In this document: piece after piece, positions 25,578 through 32,576 of the stretch
How the letters are laid out: every line of letters starts with the position of its first letter
Numbering within the stretch: position 1 is the stretch's first letter
Assembly (NCBI GenBank): GCA_027858735.1
Contig: JAQICC010000437.1
Span: 1 to 48,644 of the forward strand
From: Salinivirgaceae bacterium
GTDB lineage: Bacteria; Bacteroidota; Bacteroidia; Bacteroidales; SZUA-534
DNA length: 48,644 nucleotides
Direction of reading: 5' to 3'
Translations under genes and position numbers: made by a program
Notes under the pieces: model-generated
Seen by the model: the letters and a program-made list of their open reading frames with translations, nothing else
Databases searched by the model: none
What the model was told of the DNA's origin: nothing

Positions 25578-26717
25578 TTACATTGCTATTGATCTTCTTA
25601 CCGCATCATACCCATACCTGTTCCGCATACGATCACAAGCTTGATACAAATCAACCATTTGGGGCGTATTATCAAACAAATCGAGTTGTTGAGTGCCCTG
25701 AATTAGATGACTGAATTTTACTCCGATTAATCGCAAGCGCATTCGCCTAGTGTACACTTTTTTAAAAAGTTCTTGCACTACCTCAATAATATGATGGTCG
25801 AAGCTGGTATACGAAATACGCTTTTGCTGCGTATGAGTGTCAAAATTTGAATACCTTATTTTTACAGTTACACACGAAGTCAGTCGCTGTTTGTTTCTTA
25901 AATCGTATCCCAGTTTTTCAACCATTGAAATAAGCAAGCGATTCAATTGCTGCATATCAATAACATCTTTATCGAAAGTGCGCTCGGTACTCATCGATTT
26001 TCGTTTTGAGTAAGGTTTTACCAGAGTAAGATCAATACCGTTGGATTTTTTCCAAATTTCGTTTCCATTCTTACCCATTACCCGCATCATTACCTCAAGC
26101 GGAATAGTGCTTAAAGTACCAATGGTATCAACACCCATGGTACGTAACGATCGATAGGTTTTATCGCCAATACCCGGCATTTTTTTTATGGATAACGGAT
26201 GCAAGAATGGTTTTACATGGGTGTTATCAACCTCAATAGCTCCATTGGGTTTTGCCTCGCCCGTAGCAATTTTCGATACTGTTTTATTTACCGATAATCC
26301 AAAAGAAATGGGTAAGCCCGTCTCACTAATTATTTGTTCGCGCAACTCCTTGCTCCACTTATAGCAGCCAAAAAAGCGATCCATACCCGTAATATCCAGA
26401 TAATGCTCATCAATGGACGCTTTTTCGTAAAGCGGAGCACTTTCGGCAATTACATCACTTACCATATCGGAATATTTTGTGTACTGATCCATGTCGCCAC
26501 GCACAACAATAGCCTCGGGACACAAATAATTAGCCATTTTCATGGGCATGGCCGACGATACCCCAAATTTTCGCGCCTCGTAACTACAACTCGACACCAC
26601 CCCTCTGTCAGAAGTACCGCCTATAATAATAGGCTTCCCTATCAGGCTGGAATTTAACAGCCGCTCCACTGATACAAAAAATGTATCTAAATCAAAATGC
26701 ACAATACTTCGTTTCAT
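25578..26717 (-). CDS. dinB: Y-family DNA polymerase (DinB/Pol IV type)
   Basis: A 379-residue translesion polymerase. Catalytic residues are intact: D9 in HFDLDTFFVSVE, and D103-E104 in SIDEHYLD. SCSYEARKFGVSSAMP and the helix-hairpin-helix block KMPGIGDKTYRSLRTMG are also conserved. Near the C-terminus QLDLF (about 344-348) is an exact match to the sliding-clamp-binding consensus, but it lies about 31 residues before the end instead of at the terminus. Unlike ImuB, this protein is catalytically competent by sequence. It is divergent from the LexA-like regulator across 316 bp and upstream of the dnaE paralogue. Confidence 0.94.
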   Translation of the reverse strand: MKRSIVHFDLDTFFVSVERLLNSSLIGKPIIIGGTSDRGVVSSCSYEARKFGVSSAMPMKMANYLCPEAIVVRGDMDQYTKYSDMVSDVIAESAPLYEKASIDEHYLDITGMDRFFGCYKWSKELREQIISETGLPISFGLSVNKTVSKIATGEAKPNGAIEVDNTHVKPFLHPLSIKKMPGIGDKTYRSLRTMGVDTIGTLSTIPLEVMMRVMGKNGNEIWKKSNGIDLTLVKPYSKRKSMSTERTFDKDVIDMQQLNRLLISMVEKLGYDLRNKQRLTSCVTVKIRYSNFDTHTQQKRISYTSFDHHIIEVVQELFKKVYTRRMRLRLIGVKFSHLIQGTQQLDLFDNTPQMVDLYQACDRMRNRYGYDAVRRSIAM

Positions 26718-26783
26718 TTTCTTAGTCGTTAGATTCTAGGATGTGAGTAATGAGACAAACGTTTTGAATGATGATTTCAAATT

Positions 26784-26872
26784 GCGGTGCATGAAACAAC
26801 ACAATTTCAATTTACTTTTCTATCTGCACCGCTTTTAGTGCTACGCACTATTCCCCGACTTGAAAGTCGGGG
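26784..26872. repeat. Compound three-hairpin extragenic element
   Basis: Three perfect inverted repeats run in series. GCGGTGCA/TGCACCGC (26784-26791 with 26825-26832) is followed by TAGTGC/GCACTA (26836-26841 with 26845-26850), and then CCCCGACTT/AAGTCGGGG (26853-26861 with 26864-26872). The right edge on the minus strand reads TTATTAGCCCCG, nearly the same as the edge of the element at 5853. Confidence 0.65.
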
Positions 26873-26955
26873 CTAATAAATTTTACCCCTACAGACTTAA
26901 AAACTTATCTCCTTGTTTGTAATACTTTCTCATCTCTCAAATCATAAAATCGTTT

Positions 26956-26972
26956 TGATAATATTTTTATCA
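26956..26972. promoter_or_regulatory. Operator 1 of LexA-like gene
   Basis: TGATAA-TATTT-TTATCA is a perfect 6-bp inverted repeat with a 5-bp spacer. It lies 23 bp upstream of a second site of the same design. Together they are the probable binding sites of the divergent HTH/S24 regulator on its own promoter. Confidence 0.6.
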
Positions 26973-26978
26973 TTTTTG

Positions 26979-26995
26979 TGATAATAATTTAATCA
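26979..26995. promoter_or_regulatory. Operator 2 of LexA-like gene
   Basis: TGATAA-TAATT-TAATCA repeats the layout of operator 1 with one arm mismatch. It is placed just upstream of the -7 box at 27004, where a bound protein would block the promoter. The shift between the two sites is 23 bp, about two helical turns. Confidence 0.6.
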
Positions 26996-27003
26996 TTATT
27001 TTG

Positions 27004-27011
27004 TATCTTTG
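27004..27011 (+). promoter_or_regulatory. -7 promoter box of LexA-like gene
   Basis: TATCTTTG fits TAnnTTTG. A TTTG at 26975-26978 is 25 nt upstream, a little far for a standard -33 element. Initiation near 27018 gives a leader of about 16 nt before the ATG at 27034. Confidence 0.6.
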
Positions 27012-27033
27012 AAAATAAAAAAGAAGGATTTTG

Positions 27034-27831
27034 ATGAATTTTTTTAGTCCAAATATTAAGTTGCTAAGAAAGAGAAGGATGCGTACTCAGGAAGATTTAG
27101 CCTTTGCTTTGCAGTTGAAACGCACTACAATAAATTCGTTGGAAAACCGCATTAGCAAGCCTTCAATTGAGCAGCTACAGGCTTTTTCAAAGTATTATAA
27201 TTTTGCTATTGATACGCTTATTAATATAGATGTTGCACAGCTTTCTGAGAGTCAACTTTACACACTTGAAAATGGGGCCGATGTTTTTATTCGAGGAACA
27301 AAACTTCGGGTTTTAGCTGCATCGGTAACACCCGATAATGAAGATACTATTGAGCTGGTTTCGGAAAAAGCCAAAGCGGGTTACACCAACAGCTATGCCG
27401 ACCCTGAATACATTGCAAAACTCTCGGTTTTTCAATTGCCTTTTCTTTCAAAAAACAAGAAGTACCGTGCCTTTCCTATTGAGGGCGACTCCATGCTTCC
27501 CATACCTGAAGGGGCCATTATAGTAGGTGAGTATATTCAGAATTTTTACGATATAGTTTCGGGCAAGGCCTACATTGTGTTAACTATGGAGGAAGGCATC
27601 GTATTTAAAATTATTGAACATATGGACAATAAAAAAGGCGAACTGACTCTGAAATCATTGAACAGACAATATAAGCCCTATACTATTCCCATTAGCGATG
27701 TGCGTGAGATTTGGAAATTCTCGCTGTTTTTAAATTTTGACTTGCCCGAATCAACTCCAGAGTATAATGACATAATGTATTCGTTGAATGAGTTAAAGGG
27801 TGACGTGAGGGAGATAAAGGGAAAATTGTAA
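27034..27831 (+). CDS. LexA-like HTH/S24 peptidase repressor
   Basis: A 265-residue regulator with an N-terminal XRE helix-turn-helix (IKLLRKRRMRTQEDLAFALQ, then TTINSLENRISKPSIEQLQA) and a C-terminal S24 self-cleaving domain. Ser153 in IEGDSMLP and Lys192 in GIVFKII form the catalytic dyad with LexA-like spacing (39 residues). Ala115-Gly116 in EKAKAGYTN is a candidate autocleavage site of the LexA/CI type. The usual LexA winged-helix is absent, so this is a CI-like architecture. I chose the ATG at 27034; a TTG just before it at 27031 is unnecessary. Its promoter contains tandem operators, and the divergent polymerases are likely targets. Confidence 0.9.
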   Translation: MNFFSPNIKLLRKRRMRTQEDLAFALQLKRTTINSLENRISKPSIEQLQAFSKYYNFAIDTLINIDVAQLSESQLYTLENGADVFIRGTKLRVLAASVTPDNEDTIELVSEKAKAGYTNSYADPEYIAKLSVFQLPFLSKNKKYRAFPIEGDSMLPIPEGAIIVGEYIQNFYDIVSGKAYIVLTMEEGIVFKIIEHMDNKKGELTLKSLNRQYKPYTIPISDVREIWKFSLFLNFDLPESTPEYNDIMYSLNELKGDVREIKGKL

Positions 27832-27898
27832 CGATGGTCAACTTACGGTAAGAGAATGTAATGCGTATATAGTTTATTACTACTTATTTATGGCTTCA

Positions 27899-28447
27899 CT
27901 ATTTACGCTCAGAACCCACCGAACCCGACACAAAAACTGCAGGAATTAAACTTCTGTTATTCCAACGATGACGTGTTCCGTTTTGTACAACGGTATCGCC
28001 AGCCACAATTTCAACCTCAACACCATCATCAAGTTCAAGAACTGCTGTACCCGAAATTAAATATGCAAAATCAACGGTGTCTGTTGTGTGCATTCCCGGA
28101 TTGTCAGACTCAAAATATTGCTGAAATCCCGGTAATTTTTCTTCTATTTCCTTTTTAGCCTCATTCTCATTTATCGTTAATGGCGTTTCAGTACCTTTTG
28201 GAGGAATCACCCACATAAAAAATCGAAAGCCACCAGATGGAGGAAACCACGATAAATTTTGCTCCATTATACCATTATCAGGATGTTGCGGGATTGAGTT
28301 GGCGCCCCATAATTGAGTAAAAACCCGCCCTGGTTTTGATTCCAGTTTTAAACCATCAACAATTTCATCGCTAACAATAATAGCTTTACCCTTCTCTGAA
28401 TGACCGGTTACAATTCTGCGAGTACCAATTCTATTCTTCTCTTTCAT
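27899..28447 (-). CDS. Cupin-domain protein
   Basis: A 182-residue protein with a C-terminal cupin barrel. GMHTTDTVDFAYLISGTAVLELDDG forms the first cupin motif and AGDTVVQNGTRHRWNN the second, giving possible metal ligands including His in each motif. The N-terminal half (GTRRIVTGHSEKGKAIIVSD, then SIPQHPD) resembles cupins annotated near dioxygenase or isomerase families, but the substrate cannot be inferred. The ATG at 28447 follows a -7 box on the same strand; an upstream extension to 28621 would run antisense through the RNase H gene and its promoter and is rejected. It is divergent from the RNase H gene. Confidence 0.85.
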   Translation of the reverse strand: MKEKNRIGTRRIVTGHSEKGKAIIVSDEIVDGLKLESKPGRVFTQLWGANSIPQHPDNGIMEQNLSWFPPSGGFRFFMWVIPPKGTETPLTINENEAKKEIEEKLPGFQQYFESDNPGMHTTDTVDFAYLISGTAVLELDDGVEVEIVAGDTVVQNGTRHRWNNRSLIPAVFVSGSVGSERK

Positions 28448-28470
28448 AATTAATAAACCTCTGAATTTTG

Positions 28471-28478
28471 CAAATATA
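28471..28478 (-). promoter_or_regulatory. -7 promoter box of cupin gene
   Basis: The minus strand reads TATATTTG (plus-strand CAAATATA), matching TAnnTTTG. Initiation near 28464 would leave about 17 nt before the ATG at 28447. This supports the short form of the cupin protein. Confidence 0.55.
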
Positions 28479-28522
28479 TTGTTTTTTATTACCAACAAGC
28501 ATCTTTTACACAAATCCAATTC

Positions 28523-28530
28523 TATCTTTG
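28523..28530 (+). promoter_or_regulatory. -7 promoter box of RNase H gene
   Basis: TATCTTTG matches TAnnTTTG. The ATG at 28539 begins only 8 nt after the box, so the transcript would be leaderless or nearly so. Confidence 0.5.
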
Positions 28531-28538
28531 TTGGTACA

Positions 28539-29039
28539 ATGAATAATACTCTTTCAAATAACATTTCACTTTTTACCGATGGCAGTGTTAACCCACAACT
28601 AAAAGTTGGCTTTGGTGCCATTCTTATAATAGATGATATAACACAACCTATCGATGAGCTAAAAAAGAAAGTTCAAACAAAACAATTTGTTAACACTTCA
28701 TCAACCAAACTGGAATTACAAACCATGCTTTGGGCACTTAATGATGTAGAACTTGCAGATCGTCTTATTACAATTTACACCGACTCGCAAAATTTAGTTG
28801 GCTTGCTTGAAAGACGTGTTCGTTTGGAAGCTAAAAACTATAGATCTAAAAAGAATGACCAAATTGAAAATGCCAAACTTTACAAGGCTTTCTTCCAATT
28901 ATACGACCAATTACACTTTAACGTTATTAAAGTGAAAGGTCACAAACAAACAAAAACAAAAGGTACTATTGACAATATATTTACTTTGGTCGATAGAGCA
29001 TCAAGGGATGCATTGAGAAACCATGCAGATTTTCCATAA
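28539..29039 (+). CDS. Ribonuclease H-like protein (RNase HI family)
   Basis: A 166-residue protein with the RNase H fold and all four acidic catalytic positions: Asp in SLFTDGSVNPQ, Glu in STKLELQTMLWAL, Asp in IYTDSQNLVGLL, and Asp in LVDRASRDALR. The block FNVIKVKGHKQTKTKGTIDN matches the substrate-handling loop before the last motif. Such enzymes cut RNA in RNA-DNA hybrids; here it would overlap in function with RNase HII at the left end of the window. I use the ATG at 28539; an earlier in-frame ATG at 28479 lies upstream of the -7 box and adds 20 unrelated residues. Confidence 0.85.
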   Translation: MNNTLSNNISLFTDGSVNPQLKVGFGAILIIDDITQPIDELKKKVQTKQFVNTSSTKLELQTMLWALNDVELADRLITIYTDSQNLVGLLERRVRLEAKNYRSKKNDQIENAKLYKAFFQLYDQLHFNVIKVKGHKQTKTKGTIDNIFTLVDRASRDALRNHADFP

Positions 29040-29253
29040 AATGTTTTACGTTTCAGCTTTAAAAACACCACGGAGATTAATAAATAGTACAAAATGCCTA
29101 ATAATATTACATTTGTTTATTCTAATATTTTAAGTCATAAAAAATACTTCCCCTAATATTTCTGTCTTGTATAGTAAAAATAGTTAATTTGGCCTTTGCA
29201 AAATTTACAACCGGCATTGTAATTAAATTAAAAAATTTAGATTTCGTTATATT

Positions 29254-29934
29254 ATGAAGATTTTGTTGGTAGAAGATGAATTGGAGTTAGCACAATCAAT
29301 CAGTGATTATCTTAAAAAAAACGAAAAGATAAACTGCGATGTGGCTCATGATTTATACAAAGCCTCTGAATTAACTGAGCTGTACGATTATGATTGTTTT
29401 ATTGTTGATGTTGGTTTACCAGATGGAAGTGGTTTAGAATTGATAAAAACTATAAAATCAAAAGACAGCAAGGCTGGTGTTATTATAATTTCGGCTCGCG
29501 ATTCAATCGATGACAGAATATCTGGATTGAATATTGGTGCTGATGATTATTTGATTAAACCTTTTCATTTTTCGGAACTTAATGCAAGAATACATTCATT
29601 AATGCGCAGGTTGAAATTCGAGGGAAACACCATATTTCAATTGAATGAAATATCGATTGATTCGCAATCGCGAGAAGTGAAAATTAAAAACGAAGCAATC
29701 GATTTAACTAAAAGTGAATATGATTTACTGTTTTATTTACTTACAAATAAAAATCAGGTTATTTCGAAAACATCCATAGCCGAACATTTGGTCGGTGAGT
29801 TTGTCGATGCGCTGGGATCCTTAGACTTTGTATATCTTCATATAAAAAACTTAAGAAAAAAACTAATTCAAGCAGGTTGTACCGACTATATTAAAACAGT
29901 TTATGGTGTTGGATATAAATTTTATATTGAATGA
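29254..29934 (+). CDS. OmpR-family response regulator
   Basis: A 226-residue response regulator. The receiver domain (1-120) has the acidic pocket LLVEDELELA, the phosphoacceptor Asp in CFIVDVGLPDGSG (about residue 53), the Ser of IIISARDS, and the Lys of YLIKPFHFSEL. The C-terminal winged helix (about 128-226) has IDLTKSEYDLLFYLL and the recognition part SLDFVYLHIKNLRKKL, ending TVYGVGYKFYIE. It overlaps the kinase gene by 4 bp (ATGA), so the two are translationally coupled. The pair sits directly before the haem operon with no clear promoter or terminator between, which suggests co-transcription or control of haem genes. Confidence 0.95.
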   Translation: MKILLVEDELELAQSISDYLKKNEKINCDVAHDLYKASELTELYDYDCFIVDVGLPDGSGLELIKTIKSKDSKAGVIIISARDSIDDRISGLNIGADDYLIKPFHFSELNARIHSLMRRLKFEGNTIFQLNEISIDSQSREVKIKNEAIDLTKSEYDLLFYLLTNKNQVISKTSIAEHLVGEFVDALGSLDFVYLHIKNLRKKLIQAGCTDYIKTVYGVGYKFYIE

Positions 29935-31199
29935 GATTGCTTTCAAAAACAACACTCCTCATAATTACAGTAAGTATTTTCATATTTATGTTTGGAAATA
30001 TTGCGTTTTTTTACATCTCAAAGGGAATGATAAAAAAGCATATTGACACTGAGTTAGTAAGTCAAATGCATAACGTGATTGGTCAAATAAAAAAAGATGA
30101 AGCCTTGTTCAACATTACTAAATTTAGTGATGAGGTATCAATAAAGGCAGTCCACCCTGATATAGCACAACCTCCAACATTTTCTGACACGGTTTTATTT
30201 AGTACTATTCAAAATATCTATATTCCGCATCGAGCCTTAAAATTTTCTTATCAATCAAAAAGCCGGAATCAAATAATTACCATTCACAAGTCATTACTAT
30301 CATCCGACAAGTTAATTGAACGAATTACAATTTCATCAATTGTAATGGTAATGGTTTTTATTATAATGATTTACATTATGAATAGGTTTATTTTTGTGAA
30401 TGTATGGTCAAATTTCTTCTCAAGTTTAGAAACCATAGCAAATCACGATATAAAAAGCCATGAGAAAATATTTTTTGAAAATTCTGAAATTGAGGAGTTT
30501 AATAAACTTAACTCGGTATTATTAAAAATGGTTGATCGAATTCAAACCGACTATCAAAGTTTAAAAGAATTAACTGCTAACACATCACACGAAATTCAAA
30601 CACCACTTGCTATTATTAGAGGTAAAGCTGAGATGCTTCTACAGTCGGAAAATTTGTCGGAAAATGATATGGAGCAGGTATTCTCCATTTTAAATACCTC
30701 CGAGAGGTTATCAAAACTAAACCAATCTTTATTATTAATTACTAAGATTGAAAATAATCAATTTGAAGATTCGCAAGAGTTAAACCTTAAAAATGTAATT
30801 GAAAAACATTTAAATAATTTTGAAATGCTCTTTGAGGCTGGGGAGTTTAAATTAACTTCTCAACTTGATTCTACAAAAATACATATCAACCCGGTTTTAT
30901 TAGATATTCTTATTACAAATTTGTTAAATAATGCCCTTGCTCATGGTCAAAAAACTAAAAATATTACCATTAAATTAAAAAACTCTGCTTTTACCATTTC
31001 AAATAATGGTAAGGCCTTAGAATTTCCTCACGAACAGCTTTTTACAAGATTCATTAAAGGGAATAAAAACAAGAATAGCAATGGTTTAGGCTTAGAAATT
31101 GTAAAAAAAATATGTGCCTATTATTCTATTCCAATCTTATATTCTTATGTAAAAAGTCAACATAACTTCACTATAGATTTTAATCAAATTTCAAATTAA
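29931..31199 (+). CDS. Sensor histidine kinase
   Basis: A 422-residue membrane sensor kinase. Membrane segment 1 (about 7-28) and segment 2 (about 133-153) bracket a periplasmic sensor of about 100 residues without a recognisable domain. After a short linker comes HisKA with the phosphoacceptor His in NTSHEIQTPLAIIRGKAEML. The ATPase domain has the N box (ITNLLNNALAHG) and the G box NGLGLEIVKKI; the loop between is shorter than usual. The signal is unknown. Starting inside the regulator gene by 4 bp and ending 83 bp before hemA, it may respond to iron, oxygen or haem stress, but that is inference from position. Confidence 0.93.
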   Translation: MRLLSKTTLLIITVSIFIFMFGNIAFFYISKGMIKKHIDTELVSQMHNVIGQIKKDEALFNITKFSDEVSIKAVHPDIAQPPTFSDTVLFSTIQNIYIPHRALKFSYQSKSRNQIITIHKSLLSSDKLIERITISSIVMVMVFIIMIYIMNRFIFVNVWSNFFSSLETIANHDIKSHEKIFFENSEIEEFNKLNSVLLKMVDRIQTDYQSLKELTANTSHEIQTPLAIIRGKAEMLLQSENLSENDMEQVFSILNTSERLSKLNQSLLLITKIENNQFEDSQELNLKNVIEKHLNNFEMLFEAGEFKLTSQLDSTKIHINPVLLDILITNLLNNALAHGQKTKNITIKLKNSAFTISNNGKALEFPHEQLFTRFIKGNKNKNSNGLGLEIVKKICAYYSIPILYSYVKSQHNFTIDFNQISN

Positions 31200-31282
31200 A
31201 CGTTATCTTATAAAGAATCATTTAAAATAACAGATTTTCTACAAAGTTCGTGTCTACATTGCCCAATAATAAAACATAAATT

Positions 31283-32539
31283 ATGATTGGAGTAATAGGA
31301 ATCAACTATAAATCATCCCCCTTAGAAATAAGAGAGAAATTCTCTTTTAATGATCAAAATATTATAGATTTTGGCAAGCTCTTACTTAAAAAACCTAATT
31401 TTAAAGGACTTGTAGTATTGTCTACTTGTAACCGATCTGAGTTCTATTTTCAAATGAACGATTGCTGTGAGTCTGGAACTTATAGCATAATGCTAAAAAG
31501 CTTAAAAGAATTTTGTGGAGTAAAAGAGAATATTCGTGAGTATTTTTACTTCAAATCGGAAGACGATGCTTTTAAACATTTGTTTTATGTGGTTTCAGGA
31601 GCAAACTCAATGATTTTAGGCGAAGATCAAATTGTAGGACAAGTAAAGAATGCTTTCCAAATTAGTATTGATAATGATTTGTCGGCGACAGAATTAACCC
31701 GATTATTTACAAAGTCATTAGAAGTTAATAAAAAGATTCGTACCCATACAAAAATAAATAAGGGTGCGTTTTCAGTTTCGTACGCAGGTGTTGAAAAATG
31801 CCTATCGGTTTTTAACGACATAGAAAAAAGAAATATTTTGGTAGTTGGAGCTGGCGAAACCGGTTCACTTACCTTAAAAAGCCTTATCAAAAAAGGATGT
31901 AAAAACATTTCAATTACCAACAGAACGCCTGAAAGGGCCAATCATTTAGCCAAGAAATATGGAATGCAATCATTCGCTATTCAATCACTTGAAACGGAAT
32001 TAGAATACAGCGATATTGTGATTGTTTCAACAAATTCGAAATCGGCTTTAATTACCGGAGAAATGGCTATGGCAGTAAGCAAAGTTCGCGACAATAAAAA
32101 GCAACTATTCATTGACTTGTCGGTACCCCGCAATGTATCGCCTGATGTTTCGAAAGTTGAAAATGCCATTGTTTATGATGTTGATGATTTGCAAGAGATT
32201 GTTAATGCAAATCAAGAGAAAAGGAAAAAAGTTATTACCCAAGCCGAAAGTATTGTTCAAGAATATATCAACGAATTTAGTGATTGGTTGTCTATACGTA
32301 ACTTAAGCCCTTTAATATCAACAATTAAAGAAAATTTTAGTTCAGTAAACGAAAACGAACTTGAGGGTTTTAAAAAAATAAATAAAACCAACGGATCGTC
32401 GGCTCTTATTGATCATTATGGAAATCATATAACTGAAAAATATACACGACTGCTTATTAAAAACCTTAAAGAGGTTACCAATAATGGTCGAAAAGTAGAA
32501 TATATGAAATTATTAAGTGAGCTTTTTGAGCTCAGTTAA
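31283..32539 (+). CDS. hemA: Glutamyl-tRNA reductase (haem operon copy)
   Basis: HemA reduces glutamyl-tRNA(Glu) to glutamate-1-semialdehyde with NADPH, the first committed step of the C5 pathway. The N-terminal catalytic domain has the nucleophile Cys49 in VLSTCNRSEFYF, the His of KHLFYVVSGANS and MILGEDQIVGQVK. The NADPH domain has VVGAGETGSLTLKSL and NRTPERANHLAKKYG, and ends with DLSVPRNVSPDV and YDVDDLQEI. The C-terminal dimerisation helices complete the usual length of 418. It opens a run of hem genes on the same strand. A second, more divergent copy lies at 42466-43626. Confidence 0.96.
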   Translation: MIGVIGINYKSSPLEIREKFSFNDQNIIDFGKLLLKKPNFKGLVVLSTCNRSEFYFQMNDCCESGTYSIMLKSLKEFCGVKENIREYFYFKSEDDAFKHLFYVVSGANSMILGEDQIVGQVKNAFQISIDNDLSATELTRLFTKSLEVNKKIRTHTKINKGAFSVSYAGVEKCLSVFNDIEKRNILVVGAGETGSLTLKSLIKKGCKNISITNRTPERANHLAKKYGMQSFAIQSLETELEYSDIVIVSTNSKSALITGEMAMAVSKVRDNKKQLFIDLSVPRNVSPDVSKVENAIVYDVDDLQEIVNANQEKRKKVITQAESIVQEYINEFSDWLSIRNLSPLISTIKENFSSVNENELEGFKKINKTNGSSALIDHYGNHITEKYTRLLIKNLKEVTNNGRKVEYMKLLSELFELS

Positions 32540-32576
32540 TCCCTACTTTCATATAAATTAGATTCAAAAAATTATT

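Larger units (their letters stand above)
26718..27033. other. Divergent control region between dinB and LexA-like gene
   Basis: This gap of 316 bp holds no gene. From dinB outwards it contains a compound hairpin element (26784-26872) and then an AT-rich stretch with two operator-like palindromes (26956-26972, 26979-26995) and a -7 box (27004-27011) for the LexA-like gene. I found no clear TAnnTTTG box for dinB on the minus strand, so its promoter position is unknown. Confidence 0.7.

Noticed and set aside
26784-26872. Serial hairpins as a CRISPR array
   Set aside because: The palindromes differ in sequence and spacing, there are no regular direct repeats or spacers, and no cas gene is nearby.
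28448-28621. Long form of the cupin protein starting at 28621
   Set aside because: The extra 58 residues would be antisense to the RNase H gene and its promoter; a -7 box at 28471-28478 fits the short form.
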